Positions 1 through 14,703 of a DNA stretch of 64,000 bases are shown in pieces (within the stretch, counting starts at the first letter, position 1; each line of letters begins with the position of its first letter). The stretch lies in the NCBI GenBank assembly GCA_012295275.1, contig CM022670.1:2185835-2249834 (forward strand). The letters run 5' to 3'. Made by a program: the position numbers and the translations under genes. Origin of the DNA: Chrysomallon squamiferum. Taxonomy: Eukaryota; Mollusca; Gastropoda; Neomphalida; Peltospiridae. The notes under the pieces are model-generated. The model made no database searches. It was not told the DNA's origin and saw nothing but the letters and a program-made list of their open reading frames with translations.

Positions 1-1184
1 TTGCTGTTTTCAACTTCCTTGGCATCGTATGCTTTCACACGTTCCCTCCAAAACCCACCCTGCAGAGGTCGCCGCTCCTGGGACCTTTTTTCTGTTTTCG
101 CGTTGTCACTCGCGGACTCTTCCCCGACTTCGTCAAGGAGAATCTTGAACGAAATCTTCAAGTGTGCAGCAACGTGGGCCTGCAGAACTTCATGTTTGAA
201 GTGGTCACTGACATTCCAGTGTGTCTGACGAAGAACTCGCGCACGAGGGAGCTTGTCGTCCCCCACGACTACACCACCAGCCAGGGGACGCTGTTCAAGG
301 CGCGAGCGCTGCAGTACAGCCTGGAGCCTGGCATCGACATCCTCAGCGATGATGACTGGATCATTCACCTGGACGAGGAAACCATTCTGACGGAAGACTC
401 AGTGGTCGGAATCATTAACTTTGTGTCGGAAGGCAAACACCACTTCGGCCAAGGAGTGATCACCTACACCAAAGATAAGATAGTCAACTGGGTGACCACT
501 CTAGCTGACAGTGTCAGGGTGGGCATTGACCACGGGTCTCTGCGCTTCTGTCTCAAAGCTCTTCACAAGCCTATTTTCAGCTGGAAGGGATCGTTCATTG
601 TTGCCAATGCGGCAGCTGAAAGGCACGTCTCGTTTGACCATGGCCCCGACTCCTCAATCGCAGAAGACTGCTTCTTCGCCATGACAGCTTTCAAGGAAGG
701 CTACAGTTTTGGCTTTGTCGAGGGAGAGATGTGGGAGAGGAGCACGTTCACCATGATGGATTACATCAGGCAGCGACGCAGGTGGATCCAGGGCATATAT
801 TACACCGCTAGGAGCCCAAAGATTCCTTTCAAGTACAAGTTTGGTGTTGTGCTGATGTCTGCATCAGGGCTCACCTTACCGTTCACAACTCTGGGCTTTT
901 TCTTGGGATTCTTGTGGCCCTTGCCTGCTTGGCGGGGAATCCACTTAGTTCTGTGTTCCATTCTAGCAACCTTTGTGTTCCTTTTCATGTTCGGGACAAT
1001 GAAATCTTTCAGCCTGCGAAGGACTGGCTTTTTAAAGTGCACCTTGCTTGTGATAGCCTCTCTATTATGTGCGGTCGTTGGTAGTGTGCTGGAAAACATT
1101 GCCTCAGTGATGGCCTGGCTCCCTCAGAAACAAGTGCAGTTTCAAATTGTGAGAAAAGACGTGCGTCTACAAACTATCGTATAA
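1..1184 (+). CDS. egh: egghead-like beta-1,4-mannosyltransferase (5' partial)
   Basis: The frame is open from base 3 to the TAA at 1182-1184, giving 393 residues. By recall of the fly Egghead protein (about 457 residues), some 60 N-terminal residues lie left of the window. Egghead/BRE-3 enzymes are membrane GT2 glycosyltransferases that add mannose from GDP-mannose to glucosylceramide, making the mactosyl core of invertebrate glycolipids in the secretory pathway. Visible family marks are FRVVTRG, FEVVTD, the acidic HLDEE motif, FSWKGSF, AEDCFFAM and QRRRWIQG (the GT2 QxxRW-type motif), then three hydrophobic segments and a C-terminus VRKDVRLQTIV resembling the fly end. The visible part has no intron. 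A possible AATAAA lies at 1385-1390. The paralogue at 13336-14703 faces it tail-to-tail. The family call is firm; substrate specificity is inferred. Confidence 0.93.
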   Translation, partial: AVFNFLGIVCFHTFPPKPTLQRSPLLGPFFCFRVVTRGLFPDFVKENLERNLQVCSNVGLQNFMFEVVTDIPVCLTKNSRTRELVVPHDYTTSQGTLFKARALQYSLEPGIDILSDDDWIIHLDEETILTEDSVVGIINFVSEGKHHFGQGVITYTKDKIVNWVTTLADSVRVGIDHGSLRFCLKALHKPIFSWKGSFIVANAAAERHVSFDHGPDSSIAEDCFFAMTAFKEGYSFGFVEGEMWERSTFTMMDYIRQRRRWIQGIYYTARSPKIPFKYKFGVVLMSASGLTLPFTTLGFFLGFLWPLPAWRGIHLVLCSILATFVFLFMFGTMKSFSLRRTGFLKCTLLVIASLLCAVVGSVLENIASVMAWLPQKQVQFQIVRKDVRLQTIV

Positions 1185-3800
1185 TATAATATCTAAATTG
1201 CTTTTATATAGCTTTTTTAACAAATTGCTTTTGTACGTTGTGAGCCTTTTACTTTTTATCCTATCATTGTTTTGTTTGGTTTTTAAATTTAAAAATTTAT
1301 TCTTCTTTTTAATTAATATTGTTTCTAAATTAATAGTTCATGAAGTATTTAATTTAAAATGAAATACATTAACACTTTTTTTAAAATAAATATTTCATTT
1401 TAAATTAAAAACTTTTTTTTTAAATATTGAAATTTTAGAATTTATAAAAAAGAAGTCTGCAAACCTTAACAATCTTCCTTCATCAGTATATAAAAAATTT
1501 CTTATTTTTAATTAAAATCTAGATTTGCTTTTTTTGTCTTACAACAGTGACAGGAGGCCAAATTATTCTGAGGTTTCCTTTTTTAGTATCACACTGGAAT
1601 TATCTTCTTTAAAAAAAAAAAATATATAATATTCAAAATGCAGTATTATGACATCATAGTTATGTTAATGTCTGTATCACCTGGACTTATTTAGTATGTA
1701 ATGTTGTTGGATATATTCTACATACATTCATCTGAAACATAATTCTGTTGTTTTAGTGTGTTAAAACTCATCAAACACTAACAAAATGATTTCAAAAAAA
1801 ATATCCTGTCAGTCAAATATATTTTTAAATTACACCATTCCAGAAACGATCCAAACATCTGTTCACCAACCTGTCAGCTTGATTTTAGTTTTTGAATATT
1901 GTAAAAAATAAAATATATAACCTTTTTTTTTTTTTTAAATATTATCCGGTCAATTCAAGTTTTGAAATTCCAGTATTAAAATCATTCTTTCAAAAGAGCC
2001 TGTTACAAATATCTCTTGACAAAATTAAACTGACGTCTAAGGTTTACCTAATTATCTTATTTCAACCTGAATTTTCAAACACATATAAATTTAATTCAGA
2101 AATATTCCTCAGTTGACTTTGAATTTTCCTAAATTATCAAGTTCAGTTGTTGATATAATTCATATCCAGAATTAACTGCTAATTATTATTGTAATTTGAA
2201 TCGAATTCATAAATATCCTTTCACATCAGAATTAATAATTAACTGTTTTGGGTTGGTTTTTCATACTGATATATGAAATGGAGCTTTAAAATGGACCCAA
2301 CCAACTTTGTCATATATTTTCATAACTTTTTCTGTGTTTAAAATTTTCATTATAACTTGAAGTGTGAATTAATTAATTTATTTTTTGGTTGATGCTTGTA
2401 TTGTAGAAGAAATGTTTTTCATTTCTTTTCTTTTTTGGGGGGATTTTTTTTTTCTTCGTAGTGCTTTTATACTAATTTAAAAAGATGAAAACCAAACATC
2501 TGAACTTGCAGGTTTATACTTAATGCTAATTTAACATTGTTTTTGAAGTTTTATATATATATATATATATATATATTTAAGGATATAAAATTTAAATTTC
2601 CACTTCCAGAAGATATTTGTCTTTGGGAAAGCAAAAAATTATTTTAAAATTATAATTATTTTTTAATGCAGAGCTGATGATTGGGTGTTCATATTTCTTT
2701 ATTCTTTGTTTTTAAATTCCTCCATTTTAGAACAGTGTTATGCAGAAAAGCTTCATCAACACAGAGACTGTTTAGAAGCATTTTAATTATATTTATACTG
2801 AAAAATAATAAGGCCTTGCTCAAGATTGAACATATTGTGGAAAACATTAGATGCTGAGAAGGCATTGTTATGTTACATTTTGAATTTAATTAAAAGTGAT
2901 ATAACTGAGAAAAAAAATTGTGATGTAACATTATTAGAAATATTTTTACATAAAATAAAACAAAAACAGAACTGATTAAAATAAATCTAATAATGTTACA
3001 GAAATCAAAAAAAAAAAAAAAAAAAATGTTAAAAATTAATCTGTTTAGTTCATGTATGCTGTTAATCCTTTAGTCAAACTTGTTCACCTAAGATTTTGTT
3101 TATTTGTATTAGCATTTCAGTTTGTCATTTTTCTCTCTCGCATTTCCTTAGACAGATTTATTTATTTTACACTGCTATCTGAAACTTACAACCCATTGAT
3201 GTTGCTGTACTGAAACGGAGGGCTGTTAACGTTTAATGTACTGAGAAGTTGTTAACCACAATATTTACTGTTTTTATTATATCTATTATAAGTAAAGTAT
3301 TTATTTTTAATACAGCCATTTTTCAATTACATTCATTAGCAAAAATATTTTAATTATATGTATATATCTGTGGAATTCATTATTCATATTTGAATAACTT
3401 TCCTTAGAATTTATTTTATTTTATTTTTTTTTTAATCTCTTTAAAATTATAGCTTTGGTATTTACTATATTCAAATTATTTTTACTTTAAAATTCTTTTG
3501 ATATATCTCTGTGCATGTATATATGATAATTTTTGTGTCTTATAGCCATGTTCAAACTGCTTTAACCCCAACAAAACAATAATTTTATTTTTAATAAAGT
3601 TTTAAAATTATATTTATATCTCTGCATAACTAGCCTATTTATCTCATTTCAGTTTTATTATTATTAAAGCAATGGCTGCAACAGAAAAATCTTTCTGTAC
3701 ATATCATCTATGTAAAGCACGGGTATTTGATTAACCCTTTCAACTGTAACAGCTCATTAATCACTGATCTCAGTTTTTCAGGTATTTTTCAAGGGTTAAA

Positions 3801-3804
<4 letters not shown>

Positions 3805-3846
<42 letters not shown>
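3805..3846. repeat. (CA)n microsatellite
   Basis: About 21 uninterrupted CA units, followed by a short TATA tail, in the spacer. Confidence 0.95.
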
Positions 3847-3850
<4 letters not shown>

Positions 3851-6800
3851 GATTACTAACTGGCTAGCATAACTAGTGCTATTAATAAATAATTCAGTTA
3901 AAATTGTGTTAATTTTTAAGATACAAGAGTTAGAAATTTATTGTTGTTTTTGCAAGCAAGTATTGCTGATTATATATTTTATTATATTCTTTATATTATA
4001 TATATATATATATAATAATATTTTAACAGTTTGTTTACATATATAATATTTGTTTTAGATCTTTTGAACAAAGTATTCATTTAAGAAAAGAAAACACTGG
4101 ATGTAATTATGAGAAGAATACTTGCCTGTTATTCAACATCAAATTGTTTCTGAACGTTTCCAACTGTTAAGTTTTAGAAAATAATATTAATAACATGATT
4201 AATTTTAATAGTTAAATATTTTAATTATTTGATACGACACATTAGGTGTAAACTTTTACATTTGTTTATTATTATTATTATAATCATTATTATTTTAATG
4301 TTAAAGATAACATTCAAGTTAATTTTAATATGGAAACATATTGAAAATCACTGTTTTAATATAAACAGCAATAATAATAACAATCAGGATATTTAAATTT
4401 AAATGTTCTTATTACTGGATGCCATTCTTTACCTGTAAACTTTATTATATAATTAATTTTTGAAATAATAATAACAAAATTAATGTTGTTGTTTGACACT
4501 ATTCTTTAACTATAAACTTTATTACACATTTTTTTTGATGTTGAATAATAATAATTAGGTAAATTCTAATGCTGATATATTCTTTCAGTTTCTGCTGTGC
4601 AAATTAATTTGTGGTTTAAATCTCTTTATTTCCTGTTTGTTAACACTATTAATTTTAGTTCTAATCATTTGTACCGTTATATAACTCATTGATGTTCTTT
4701 GTTGGAATGGAGGGTTGTATCATATACAAATATATATATTACCTTTTAATATTAGCACATCATTTTGTTTTTATTCCCCTTTGTGTTGTCATTTTGAAAT
4801 TTTTATTTTTATAACTGTATGTATTTATTTAAAAACTATGTTAAATCCATCCACTGGCAAACCATGATATAATCAAGGGTACAACAGTATTTAAAATGTA
4901 TCTCATATTGTATCATAGATGTTTTGTGACCTACTGTTTCAGGGCCTACTTATTAGTTTCAGATTATCTGTTGTTTTCACTGGTGCAGTGTTATGAGAAC
5001 AAGAGAAAGTGACTCAATAACTTCTTTTTTTTCTTTTTTTCTTCAATACTGAAAATTCAGTATGCATTCTCTTGATGTGAAATATGCCATGTAAGATACC
5101 AGACAGTTTGTTTTTTGAATCATACCAGGTCCATCAAGACAGTGCACTGGGTGGATAATTGTACTGTTAGTTGCCAGCCTGACACCTTTTCTTATGCACT
5201 GTCTGAGTAGCACTTCCACGGTTTCAGTTCCCTTGTTTCTGTGTAGTGAACTTCCTTAGAATTCTTTTTCTTCAGTTCTCAAACAGACTTCCAACATTCT
5301 TTCTCTTGAAAGTAGCACCCAAAGTTTCACTTTATAGTAAGAGTTTCAACATTTCAGTGTAACTATTTCAATACATGTTCTTTCACTTTACAGTAAGAGT
5401 TTCAACATATGAATGTTCTTTCAGTTGAAAGTAACAAATTAAACCTTTGCTTTTTCTCTTTACAGTAACGACATCAACTAGAATTTTCTCATTTCTTTGT
5501 AACACTTTTCATGCCCTCACTGGACTGTAACAAAGTCAACATTAATTCACTCAATAAAATGTTTAAAAGCTTTTTCTCACTTTTAATAACACCAACACTT
5601 TCTGCTTGACTTCTGAGATTTTTAAAGATTTCATTAAGCACCGCGACACTCCAGTTTGTTACACTGCCTTGATTTTCTGTCTTTCATCTTCTTTACATCA
5701 CACAAGAGATTAACTATTTTATTTATTATAACACAATTTAAACATTGAATAAAAACTCCTTTAAACATTTTGATACTGAAAGAAATTGTTTCCATCCTCC
5801 ATTTTTTTTTTTTTTTTTTGGCATTTTAATTATTTATATTTAACTGTGAAAATTTTAAATCTAAAATATGATTTGTTTGTGATTTTTGCTGATTTTCTTT
5901 CACTCCTGACTTTGGAAGTTTTTTCTCTCTCTAATAAAAGAATTAACAGTAGCAAGACGTACCCATGTATGAATGGAAGACCCAGGGTGGAATAGTTTTA
6001 ATACATTTGTAGAATAGCAACAAGAAAACTGGTCACAAATATGAGAAACTGTACCAAAAAAAATCAAGAGCTGAACTGTTCTTGAGTAGTTTTGTTTTAG
6101 TTAATAACTGAGATAATTTTTAAAAATACATTAATTACATTCTAAAGACTCAAAAAAACACAAAAAAACCCCCCATAAAACAACGAACCAAAAATTATTT
6201 CATACATGAAAATAATGAAAAAAAAAATACCCTTAAACTCTCTCTCTCACACACACACACACGTTATTAATAATAAATAAAAACAATAGTTTATCCCAAT
6301 TTATTGATTAGTTTCAGACAGTCTGTACACAGCAGACAAACGCTGTTTTCTAGAACCCAGTCCCTGCTGATGCATTACACTCTGAAAATGGCTAACCTGA
6401 GTTAGCAGGGGAGTAATACTGATGACAATCACACCAGGAGTTTCAGAATTAGAATAATTCCACGAATCATTTCATTTAATGAATTGTAAAAATGTTTAAA
6501 ACGCAAATGTCACTTTGATGCTGTGTTATTTGAATGGGTCTTAGACTGAGACTGTTGTAAGTCGTGCAAAAAGTCGTAATGTGAAACAGCCATTTGTTTG
6601 AGCATAAGTGTGTATTTGCTATTTATTTAAGATTAGAATTAAATTGTACTTTTTTCTTCTTTTTTTCTATTTATTGTTATTGTCATTGTTTTTGATTATT
6701 ACTACTAGTACTACTACTACTATTACTATTATTAATTTTTTTATTTACTTATTACTATTATTATTAATTTTTGAAATTTAATTAATTAATTTATTTATTT

Positions 6801-8076
6801 ATTTATTATTATTTTAAATATTCATTTCCAATAAGATCAACACTATTTCATCTTTTTTTTTTTTTTTAATTTGTTTTTACAGTTTTGTTTTTTATAATTG
6901 CCAACAGCTGTGAAGGTCTTTGTATAGCAGGAAAGTAGTCATTACATACAACATGGATACATGAAATTAATTTACTAAAAGCTTGGTATTTACATACCAC
7001 TCTACTTGTAAATGTCAAACTTAATGATAAAATGTCCCTAGCTGGAAAATCTTTTTTTTATTAATTATTATTTATTTAATCATTTTCTTATTTATTTATT
7101 TATTAACTTATTATTTTATATTATTTTATTCATTAATTTTTTCATTATTATTTATTTCCCTGCATTTAGTAATAAACTATCAGACCAATTTTCTTTGACT
7201 AGATATTTTCTTGATTCTCTTCTCATGAATGACAGATACATCAGTCATAATTACTGGATTTGGAAATTTGATAATATCTGTGACCAGTTTTCTTTATCTA
7301 GTTATGTTTCTAGTTCTATTTCATTAATCACATACATAAATTAACCATCATAAACCTAGCACCCCCAGCCTTCGTATAATTTTTCTGATTCTTGTTTCAT
7401 GAATGATATATACTCCGAGTATATTGATAATTATCACTGTTACCATCATTTCTCTTTTAAGTTTTTTTTTTTTTTATTAAACCATTAGTTTGAAAGAATT
7501 GTTCAGAGCATTTTTACATAGATATTGTGTTACTTCGAAAACAACCCAATGAAGCCCTGTTTGTTTTAGGTGGAAGGTTGTTTCAGATATCTTCAGAATG
7601 ATTGTCTCTGCAAGTGAATGCACTTGAAATCCTAACTAAATAAAGGCAAAACATTTTTATTTTTGATTTTGAGTTTTTGGTATAGCCTGCTGTTTAACTT
7701 GAAGACTTGCTGGCAAGTTGTATACATCTGCTTGTTGTCATTACCACTGATATTTGTTGACTGCACAAATTTTTAAAAGTTTTAATATCGATTTTTGTAT
7801 TTAATATATTTGTTATTATTATTATTATTATTCTTTTTTTATTATTCTTTTTTTTCCCCTGGGAGCTTAGACAAGTTAGTGTTCAAAATATAAGGATATC
7901 AAATATTTAATAACAAGAAACTAATTCTTATTTTCAGTAAATTCAGAATCTGTCTTTCTCACTGATATTTTCCACTCTGTTTAATACACCTGTCTTTTCT
8001 TGTTTCCAAACAACCTATTTTCTCCAACCTTCACCATCCTCAGACACTTTGAAAATTCCATTCTTCTACTGTGCCA

Positions 8077-8317
<241 letters not shown>

Positions 8318-10111
8318 CAGTCCCATCCTCTTCATCCTTTCCTTCCCATCCCCTTTTTATTCATTCTCCTCTTCTGTCTCTCTATCTCACTGCTGACTTG
8401 TCAACAAGGAGCCATCACTTCTGGTATTGATTGTAAAGCATGATTTTATTTTATTCCTTTCACTTGTTGCTGCTTTTGTGTTAACTTTGGCTTTGAATTT
8501 ATTGATCAAGGTGAATATCCTATAACTAGATCAATAATGATGTTCAATCTTTTTTTTTTTTTTTTTCCCCTGTATGGCTGCTGATGATACTGAAGACCAT
8601 GATCATTTACTTGTGACAAAACTTTGTCTCATAACCAAAAACAAATGTAATGTTTTGGTTTGATTTTAACAAAAATTTTATATCAACACCTCATAATTAT
8701 ACAAAAAAATGATAATATTATAAAAAGCACTCAAAAATACATACATTAACATCCTAACATTTAATTAATATGACACCTGTGACCAACTTGTATGGCAGTC
8801 AGGATCAGAAATCTAAGATATTTGAAATAAATTATAATAGAATTTTGAATTTTCGGTAACCTGTTTTCAGGAAAATGATCATGGCCTTTATACTGAGTTT
8901 TTTTTAATTAAAATATTTCGCTTCCTGTTATTAACAAAGGCAATTATATATACAAACAACAGCATAATGTCTTACTATAGGCAGCTATTTTCATATACAA
9001 ACTTTAATATTTAGCTTTTACTTCCAGCAGTATCTCTTTTTACTGTTGTTAAATTTATATATTTATTTTACCTTGGCTATAAAGATACAGAACAAATAAG
9101 ACTTTTTTAAAGCTTTTTTTTTTTTTTTTAAGTTTTGATATTCAAGCTTATTATGTATACCATTTTAATTAACACATGTTGGCACAGAAATCATGTAAAA
9201 AGTTTAAAATTATTTATTATGATACAGTTCCATTCATTTTTCATTTTGTTTTAACAATTACATTTGGAATTCTTTTTCATGTTCAGCCTTGATTCTTGCA
9301 AGAATTTGTGTAATTTATTTATTTATTTATTTATTCTGTTTTCTTCTCATTAGCAATTTATGGTGACTGAAAATTTCCACTTTTTGTTTTTATGAAACAC
9401 TTCATTTAAATTTAAAGCTGTATTTTTTCTTGCTGTTGTTTACCTTCAATATACAAACATACATAGTACATATATATATGTATGTATGAATAATAAATGT
9501 ATGCATGTTGCAGCTAAAAGATTGCAGGAAATTGTTCTGGTTAAATTATAATATAATTATATAAAAAAAAATATATATCATCAGAAAGAAAACACAAAAT
9601 ATCAATGACAATCCAAGAAGACTTAAGAAAACAAGAAATCAGTGGCTATCACGTGACTAAGTATCAGCTCAGAAAGAACCAGCTGACAAAGTAAAAAAAC
9701 TGACAGAACCAAGAAGCCTGGAGGCAGAATCACAACATGACTGGCTGCATCCACATTTTGAACCAGCAGCCCCTGGCTCCTGAGGCAATTTAATTTTGAG
9801 GGCAGTGTGACAAATGTGTCACTTTGTTGTATCATTGTTTTCATCCAGAAAACATCATTTTTTTTATTAAAACTGGAATCTTATCCAAATGTTAAACTAG
9901 GAGAATAAAAAGGTTTTTTTTTTTTTTTTTTTTAAATGGCTGGTTCATTTTGTTCAAATATTTCTTCTTCTTTTTCTTTGTTAGTATTGATATTTTAGTC
10001 CTGAAGTACATATACATATATATGTATTATTTATTTTGTATTGTGTCCTATTCCAAATTATTACTGAAGTTAATAAAATAATCCTGAAAATGTATCAATG
10101 TCCATAAAATA

Positions 10112-10153
<42 letters not shown>

Positions 10154-12074
10154 TTTTTTTTTTTTTTTTAAATATTTGAATAGTAAGAAATTTCCTGTCC
10201 AAACAAAATGAATACAACAGGCCAGAAAATGTAACCTTGTCTGTTTTGTATTCTCTGAGAACAAAAGTCATTCCAAGAGACATGAGCTATAGCAAATGTA
10301 CAAGATGTCCAAACATTCTGCAAACACAGGAACAATCTGTCAAGATCTGCATCCACTGTATATAAAAAAAAAAAAAAAAAAAACAGAAAAGCCGGTTATG
10401 TAAGAGGAATATACCAAGAAACATCTTTGTCTGCAAAGCATCATCTTCATACACACCTCAGAAGTAAAGAAATATGGTTGGTGCTAATGAAATAATGTTA
10501 AGATATTGTTAGAAAATCTTCTTCAGGATATCTTTTTTCATGATTATTCCTGTGTTTTGCAGAGTTGTTGGCCACCTTGCAGTAGTTTCTGTCAGTGACA
10601 TGTTGACACAGACCCGTATTGCTGTGAATGAGGCATTTCCAATTGTATCACCTCTTTTATAAATTGATATTAAAAATAATTTGTCTTTTGTACTCACTGT
10701 GTTTTATTTTCTGTTCTAGGTGCACTCAAAGTCAAAAGAAATAATTGTTCCAAACTTATATTTATACACTTTAGCATTTATTAATTGTAACAAACTATAA
10801 GGTATATTCGTGAAACTAAAAACAGGCTAACATGTATTTTCCATCGGCAAAATGAACCGAACAAACAATGTAGATTCTTGGGTAGAATTTATATACACAT
10901 TCAAAATTTAAATTAGGTGCAAATGTACACTTTTGGGGCAAAAGTAATTGTACCAAATTACAATACATATTCACATTTCAGGAACTATAACATTGTAATA
11001 CACCAATTAATTATAAAAAAATTCATCGTTTGCTAATAATACAGAATGACAAACTGTTTAGTGCAATGAAGATAGGACATTTTTATAAATAATTGGTTAT
11101 ATATTGTTAGTAATAAAGAATATTTCAGATAAGGAAACAAACACCATGTCTTAGAGTTTCTACAGCCAAACACTGAGACTGTATACATGTGTAACTCTGC
11201 ACTTCATTCTCACAGTCAAGTATCATCTCATTTTCTCTTAATCAAAACTAAACACAGATATATTATTGGTTTCAAGGTCAGATGTAAAAAATAAATTAAA
11301 CTATTCATTTGGAATTTCTTTATATAAATCAATTTATTATTAATATTAAAATGCTGCTTAAAAAACTGATAATTAAAAGCAATCATCTTAGTATTTATTT
11401 AAAATGATTGATAATTATAAAAGATAAATTAATATTGGTTTAAGTAAACATATAGATATATCTTCCTACTCATCTTTCCTTTTTCTTTTCCGCCTGTGTC
11501 TCTTTTTCTCTATCGCGAAATAAAATGATTACCACAGCTACTAAAGGGCCATAACTCTTCTTTTTATTAGTCATTACGCACTTAATTCCCTTCCTAGCAC
11601 CAACACAAATGCGATTCTTTTTATTTATTTTCACTCCTATTATTTTATTTATTTTACTTTTTAAATTATTATTTATTTTTTATTATTATTATTTATTATT
11701 ATTATTATTATTTATTATTATTATTATTATTTTTTTTTTTTGAATTCTAAATCTGTGGGGTTTGGGTGCGTATTCGCGTATTTTCTTCTTTCTTTTCATT
11801 ATAACATCAAATTGGTATCGTGTAAAGAAAAAAAAAAAAGAATTTAAAATAAGAAAGAAAAAAGAAAGAAAGAAAGAAAGAAGAAAGAAAAACGGAATAC
11901 TGTTTTTTTACTGGTTTCATCCTGTCACTAACGTTTTGTATCAACTATCCACATCAAAATTAAATTCAACCAAGCAGTAAAATCATAAAGGAACACAATA
12001 AAAATACAAACATTTTATTACACCTTTAAATAAAACTGAATTTAATTAACACTATTCTTGCTTTCTTTTTCTGA

Positions 12075-12115
<41 letters not shown>

Positions 12116-13335
12116 TATGAGATTTAATTATATTATCATTTGTCTTTTAATTGAAAATTAATAATAGTAAATACTATTAAAAATAAAAATCTCAAACAAT
12201 AAAGTACTGGGCATTGCGTCTGTTGCCAATGGCATCGTCATAGCAAACAAAGATCATTTACGCATTAGCTAAACACAGAATAAAGGAAACATTCAACTGA
12301 ATAACATTTCTGAGGTGTGCTTTTCTTCACTTCAGTTACTTTTCGTAACGTCACAGAGCTCTCTAGTTCAGGGCTCATACATTTCTGTTGCTGATATATT
12401 TATCGAGGAGAGGAAAAAGGACTAGTACGTGAATAGGTTTATAATGGATGTCCACTTCGGTTGGTTTTAACGTCAAGAAATATCCACTTTTAGCCGTAGT
12501 AATAAAACTAAGTAAGGCTACTTTGGAAGAAATGCACAAAACGAGTGAAGTAATGAATGGAAGAATAAATTAATACAAGTCATTCTCAGAATCAACTACC
12601 AGGTGTTCTTTTTCGTGAACAGTCTTTCAGTCTTCTTGAAGTGAAATTATAAAGTCTTTTTTCTTTTTTTTTCTTTTTTTTTAAATAATGTGTTACAAAT
12701 TACTTTTTATATTTTTTTTTTGATGCATATTTCCCTCAGCTGTATTTGACAGTATCTTACGGATCTGTCAATATCGTTCAGTTGTTTTTAACAACATCAT
12801 AACCGATATTATTTCGCAAGTATTCCTTAATTATATTCGATAATGTTCTAATGATTTCTTGCCGATCTTATAACAACGAACGAAAATACCCCGCAATCCT
12901 ATTCAACATATTATTTCGCAAATATTACTCACCTTTATTTAACGCTTTCGATGATTTTACATTACTGATATTTTGATATCGCAAACATTATTCAGCTGAA
13001 TTTGACAATATTCTAAGGATTTTCTTAAAGACATTATTTCACAGTGTCATAGGGATTTCTTTACCGACTTAATTTCACAAATAACCCTCAGTCGTAACTG
13101 ACTTAATATCATAGGGATTGTTTTGTTGTTGTTGTTGTAAATATCCCTCATTTGTCTGTACAACGTCACTGGGTGTTTAAATATTTTCAAAGCTATTATG
13201 ATTTAAATAATAATAATAATAATAAAACCATGAGTGTGTATCACAGGATGCACGTCGACTGTCTTTGACAGTGTCATAGAATAATGATGCTTCTTTTTTT
13301 CTATTTGTGTCCTAGCAAATTTGACTTGAACTGAA

Positions 13336-14703
13336 CTACACTACACTGCGACGAGGGATTTGTTTCTCTACAACATGGAATGGAATGCGTCCCCGGGACA
13401 CACACGCCCACAACGCGGCGACAGTTTCTAGAAACATGCAGATAACAGAACAGATTACAGTAACAAATACGAGGAAGATAAATCCGGCAATCCCAGTTCG
13501 GCGGACATTGAACGATTTTATCGTGCCGAAAATAAATAAGAAAACAAATGTTCCCAAGATGGAACCAATTACAGCATGAATCCTGCCCCACGGCGGGAGA
13601 GGGAACAGTATTCCTAGCACAAATCCAACTGTGATGAAAGGCAATAACAGACCGGAAACGCACATGAAAACGAGGCCCACTTTGTATCGCGGTGGAATTT
13701 TTGAACTGCAGACGGTCATCAGAATTCCCGACAGCCACCGTCTTCTCTGGCGGATGAAGTCCATGAGAGTAAACGTGCTGAGTTCCCGCATCTCGCCTTC
13801 CACGAAACCGAAAACGTAGCCTCGATTCTGAGCCATCATGGCGAAGAAGCTGTCCTCGGCTATGGAAGCTTCGGGCCCGTGGTCGAAAGAGACGTCCTTT
13901 TCTGCTGCGACATTAGCGACAATGAACGAGCCTTTCCAGCTGAAGAAAGGTTTGTGCAGCACTTTGAGACAGAATCTTATTTGTCCGTAGTCGATTCCGA
14001 CGCGAACGCTGTCTGCGAGAGTCGTAATCCAGTTGACGATTTTGTCCTTCGCGTACACGATGACTCCTTGTCCGAACTGGTATTTACCTTCAGCGATGAA
14101 GTTGACAGTGCCGATGATCGAGTCTTCAGTTAAGACGGTTTCTTCGTCCAAGTGCACTATCCAGTCTTCGTCACTGAGAAGATTAATTTCCGGTTCCAGA
14201 CAGTACTGGAGCGCTCGAGCTTTGAACAAACTGCCTTGCCTTGTGCTGTAGTTATGAGGCACGACCAACTCCCGAACAAAGTGGTTGTCATTAAGACCTA
14301 TAGCTTTATCCGTGACCACCTCGAACATGAAGTTCCGAAGCCCTACTTTACTGATAAGCTCAAGATTCCTGGAAATATTATTCTTAACCAGGTCCGGGAA
14401 CATTCCCCGAGTGACGACACGAAAACAGATGAAAGGAGCTAGAAAAGGAGAATGCTTCATGAAAGGTTTTTCAGGAAACGTATTAAAACAGATAATTCCG
14501 AGACAGTTAACAAAGGCGAATAGAACGGCACAGTAAGAACATATCCTTGAGAAGTTCATAATCCAAGTCAGAATCCTGCCATATCTTTTGTAAGGGTCAA
14601 AGTTGAGGGTTCCGTTATCGGCCTGTAAGACATAGTTTCCATATATAATGGCTAAGAGGAGTGCCACACATGACCCATGTTGAATATGTCGGTAGAGAAT
14701 CAT
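13336..14703 (-). CDS. egh: egghead-like beta-1,4-mannosyltransferase (second copy, complete)
   Basis: A single coding exon of 455 codons, close to the fly Egghead length of about 457. The start is the ATG at 14703. The frame stays open further upstream, but a good acceptor (pyrimidine-rich, ending TTTCCAG) puts an exon edge at 14736, so the upstream codons are intronic and a non-coding 5' exon lies farther right. The N-terminus carries a hydrophobic segment (SCVALLLAIIYGNYVL) and a second near residues 55-80. Motifs are FPEKP, FRVVTRGMFPDLVK, FEVVTD, HLDEE, FSWKGSF, AEDSFFAM (Cys in copy 1, Ser here), QRRRWLSG (IQG in copy 1) and three C-terminal membrane segments. The C-terminus diverges from copy 1. 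By eye, roughly 60% of residues are shared. Both look intact, so this is a functional duplicate rather than a pseudogene. The expected role is GDP-mannose to glucosylceramide transfer. Confidence 0.94.
   Translation of the reverse strand: MILYRHIQHGSCVALLLAIIYGNYVLQADNGTLNFDPYKRYGRILTWIMNFSRICSYCAVLFAFVNCLGIICFNTFPEKPFMKHSPFLAPFICFRVVTRGMFPDLVKNNISRNLELISKVGLRNFMFEVVTDKAIGLNDNHFVRELVVPHNYSTRQGSLFKARALQYCLEPEINLLSDEDWIVHLDEETVLTEDSIIGTVNFIAEGKYQFGQGVIVYAKDKIVNWITTLADSVRVGIDYGQIRFCLKVLHKPFFSWKGSFIVANVAAEKDVSFDHGPEASIAEDSFFAMMAQNRGYVFGFVEGEMRELSTFTLMDFIRQRRRWLSGILMTVCSSKIPPRYKVGLVFMCVSGLLLPFITVGFVLGILFPLPPWGRIHAVIGSILGTFVFLFIFGTIKSFNVRRTGIAGFIFLVFVTVICSVICMFLETVAALWACVSRGRIPFHVVEKQIPRRSVV

Noticed and set aside
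800-1099. 99-codon minus-strand frame
   Set aside because: It is antisense to the clearly coding egh C-terminal region.
13385-14536. Several plus-strand frames of 60-96 codons
   Set aside because: They are shadows of the minus-strand egh copy; the family match and full length belong to the minus strand.
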